NCBI GenBank assembly: GCA_964017195.1
Contig: OZ024897.1
Location: 34,541,536 to 34,605,535 of the forward strand
Length of the DNA: 64,000 bases
Source: Siderastrea radians
Lineage: Eukaryota > Cnidaria > Anthozoa > Scleractinia > Rhizangiidae
Direction of reading: 5' to 3'
In this document: positions 62,661 to 64,000 of the stretch, piece by piece
How positions within the stretch are numbered: position 1 is the first letter of the stretch
How the letters are laid out: the number at the start of each line of letters is the position of its first letter
Notes under the pieces: model-generated
What the model saw: the letters and a program-made list of their open reading frames with translations, nothing else
Told to the model about the DNA's origin: nothing
Databases searched by the model: none
Position numbers and translations under genes: made by a program

Positions 62661-64000
62661 TTGTTCCAAGTTGTTGTTCTTGAAATCTTGGTAATTCATT
62701 ATAGGTCAATAGATGATGGCATGATCAGCAGTTCAAAAATCAATAGCTGTCCATGTTTCTTATGATATTTTAATCATTTAAAATCAGTAATGTTTAGCAC
62801 ACTTAGTTTCATTGCATCCGGAAACATTTCATTCACGCACATTTCGAGGGAATTTCAAGGTTGCAAATTTACAGTGTAGCTGTCGCCTCTTTCTGGCACC
62901 AGATATTAATTTAGAATAAAAACAACAACAACAACAAACATTGACATTAAGATCAGCAAACAGGAGAGGACTAGACACTACGATACACTGCGACTAGCTA
63001 CCGGGAACCAAGTTTTTTTATTTCGCGTGTGACCTACCCATTTTCGTCCAAAAATCCAGTCGTGGCGACTGAAATGTTATCCCGTTGAATTGACCAAGGA
63101 ATTCAACCTGGTTTGAATCCATGCACAAGTAACTTGTCGCCGCAGGGACTTGCTCCTTCAAATTAAATATTAAAAATAAATAAAGAAAGAAATAAAAAAA
63201 ATATGCATGTATGTGTGCGACAAGTCGTGTGTTCTGACCTTTACTGAATACGGCGTAAAACGTTGACCTCCGTCCATTTAGACAACTGATCTACGGACAA
63301 AGCCAAGGGGGTTGCATTTTGTTTTGGTTAGGAGATTAATCTTAACCAGCCTCGCCTTATTGAGGGCCGTTTGAATGACGATTGGCAGTTGAGCAGTGAT
63401 AGTAGCTAACGTTTATGATCAGGATTGCTAATAAAATGCCTTGAAAGACCTCTAGCCTTCCCCTAATGCAAAAAAAATTGTTGTATTTTATACCCACATA
63501 GCATGCACTCCGCATCGAAATCACATTAGCAGTTAAGTCTGTGTACACGACTTTCTTAAGGACGTTCGCGACCAAATCTTCCCACGTTCAGATTTTTTCC
63601 AAACTTTTGCTGTCCTTAGATAATGACCAACTCATGTCAGAAAAGCAAAAAAATTGAGGGGTCATCGTGCTCGTTTCGGAAATAAAGCGTGTTGGAAATG
63701 ATGTGTTTTTAGAAGTTTTGGTTATGGAAGGCGAAATCGGCTTTCTTGCTACAAGGATTAAAATAAGTTACGTGGAGGACTCTAGACAATGCTTATTTAT
63801 TCATTTTATCGCAAATAGGCCTATTTAGTACATTTGTGCTTGTAATATCGTTTCTTCAGGTAAAATTAGCCTTACCGAAGGATAATTGAAAGTCACATAT
63901 ACCTGCATTCGTAGAAAAATTTGATCGTATTTGAGTAGAAATAACAATAAAATGAAAACTTCTCACGTTCAGAATGTTTGTTTTTGGACAAAATGCAGAG
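62661..64000. other. No feature recognised
   Basis: AT-rich; reading frames here are short and show no family features. Confidence 0.5.

Overview
The window looks like animal nuclear DNA, most likely from an anthozoan cnidarian such as a coral or sea anemone. That placement is an inference from the AT-rich introns, many small inverted-repeat elements, DIRS-type and L1-like retrotransposons, and two different Polinton/adintovirus-like elements. There is no bacterial-style gene packing, no CRISPR array and no rRNA.

Layout. (1) 1-~13,340: right-hand part of a GC-richer Polinton/adintovirus-like element (Polinton-1). Its order is capsid protein C-terminus, adenain-like protease, a Pol III-type tRNA-like gene, packaging ATPase, a Gly/Arg-rich protein, a small protein, a convergent acidic protein, a two-sided promoter, then a broken protein-primed DNA polymerase B. 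The polymerase is split by a 4.2 kb TTAA-flanked element with ~1.4 kb inverted repeats. An iteron-like array and an ETS/E-box-rich segment follow. (2) ~13,340-44,540: host DNA from a tandemly duplicated gene family that I do not recognise. One member (gene B) has a signal-peptide exon at 16,719, four tiny phase-0 repeat exons (22,424; 23,263; 27,404; 27,844), a terminal coding exon at 41,840 and a 3'-UTR exon at 44,377. The tail of another member (A) lies at 13,340-15,120. Gene B introns hold two head-to-head tyrosine-recombinase retrotransposons (28.1-35.5 kb) and a full-length L1-like LINE with both ORFs open (36,144-41,663). (3) ~45,100-55,900: a second, AT-rich Polinton (Polinton-2). It carries a chromodomain integrase, a phospholipase A2-like domain, protease, major and minor capsid proteins, a PPxY protein, packaging ATPase and a fibre-like protein. 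I see no polymerase. (4) ~56,500-62,660: exons of a third family member (C), ending in a candidate amidated peptide, with several MITEs. (5) 62,660-64,000: nothing recognised.

The repeat exons encode about 13-21 residues each around an (P/T)EAP...PVQAQ core. They lie between a signal peptide and a short terminal exon, so the products look like small secreted precursors. In copy C the last exon reads basic linker, then an 18-residue peptide ending in Gly, the usual layout of an amidated bioactive peptide. The virus-like elements show decay: nonsense codons, frameshifts and nested insertions are noted gene by gene. Several capsid-side genes are still open. In Polinton-2 five genes on both strands share a WATCTAAWSTAA-like motif just upstream of the start codon, which looks like an element-specific promoter.

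Limits: all family assignments rest on motifs read by eye. Element ends, splice junctions and frameshift positions are approximate unless given to the base.
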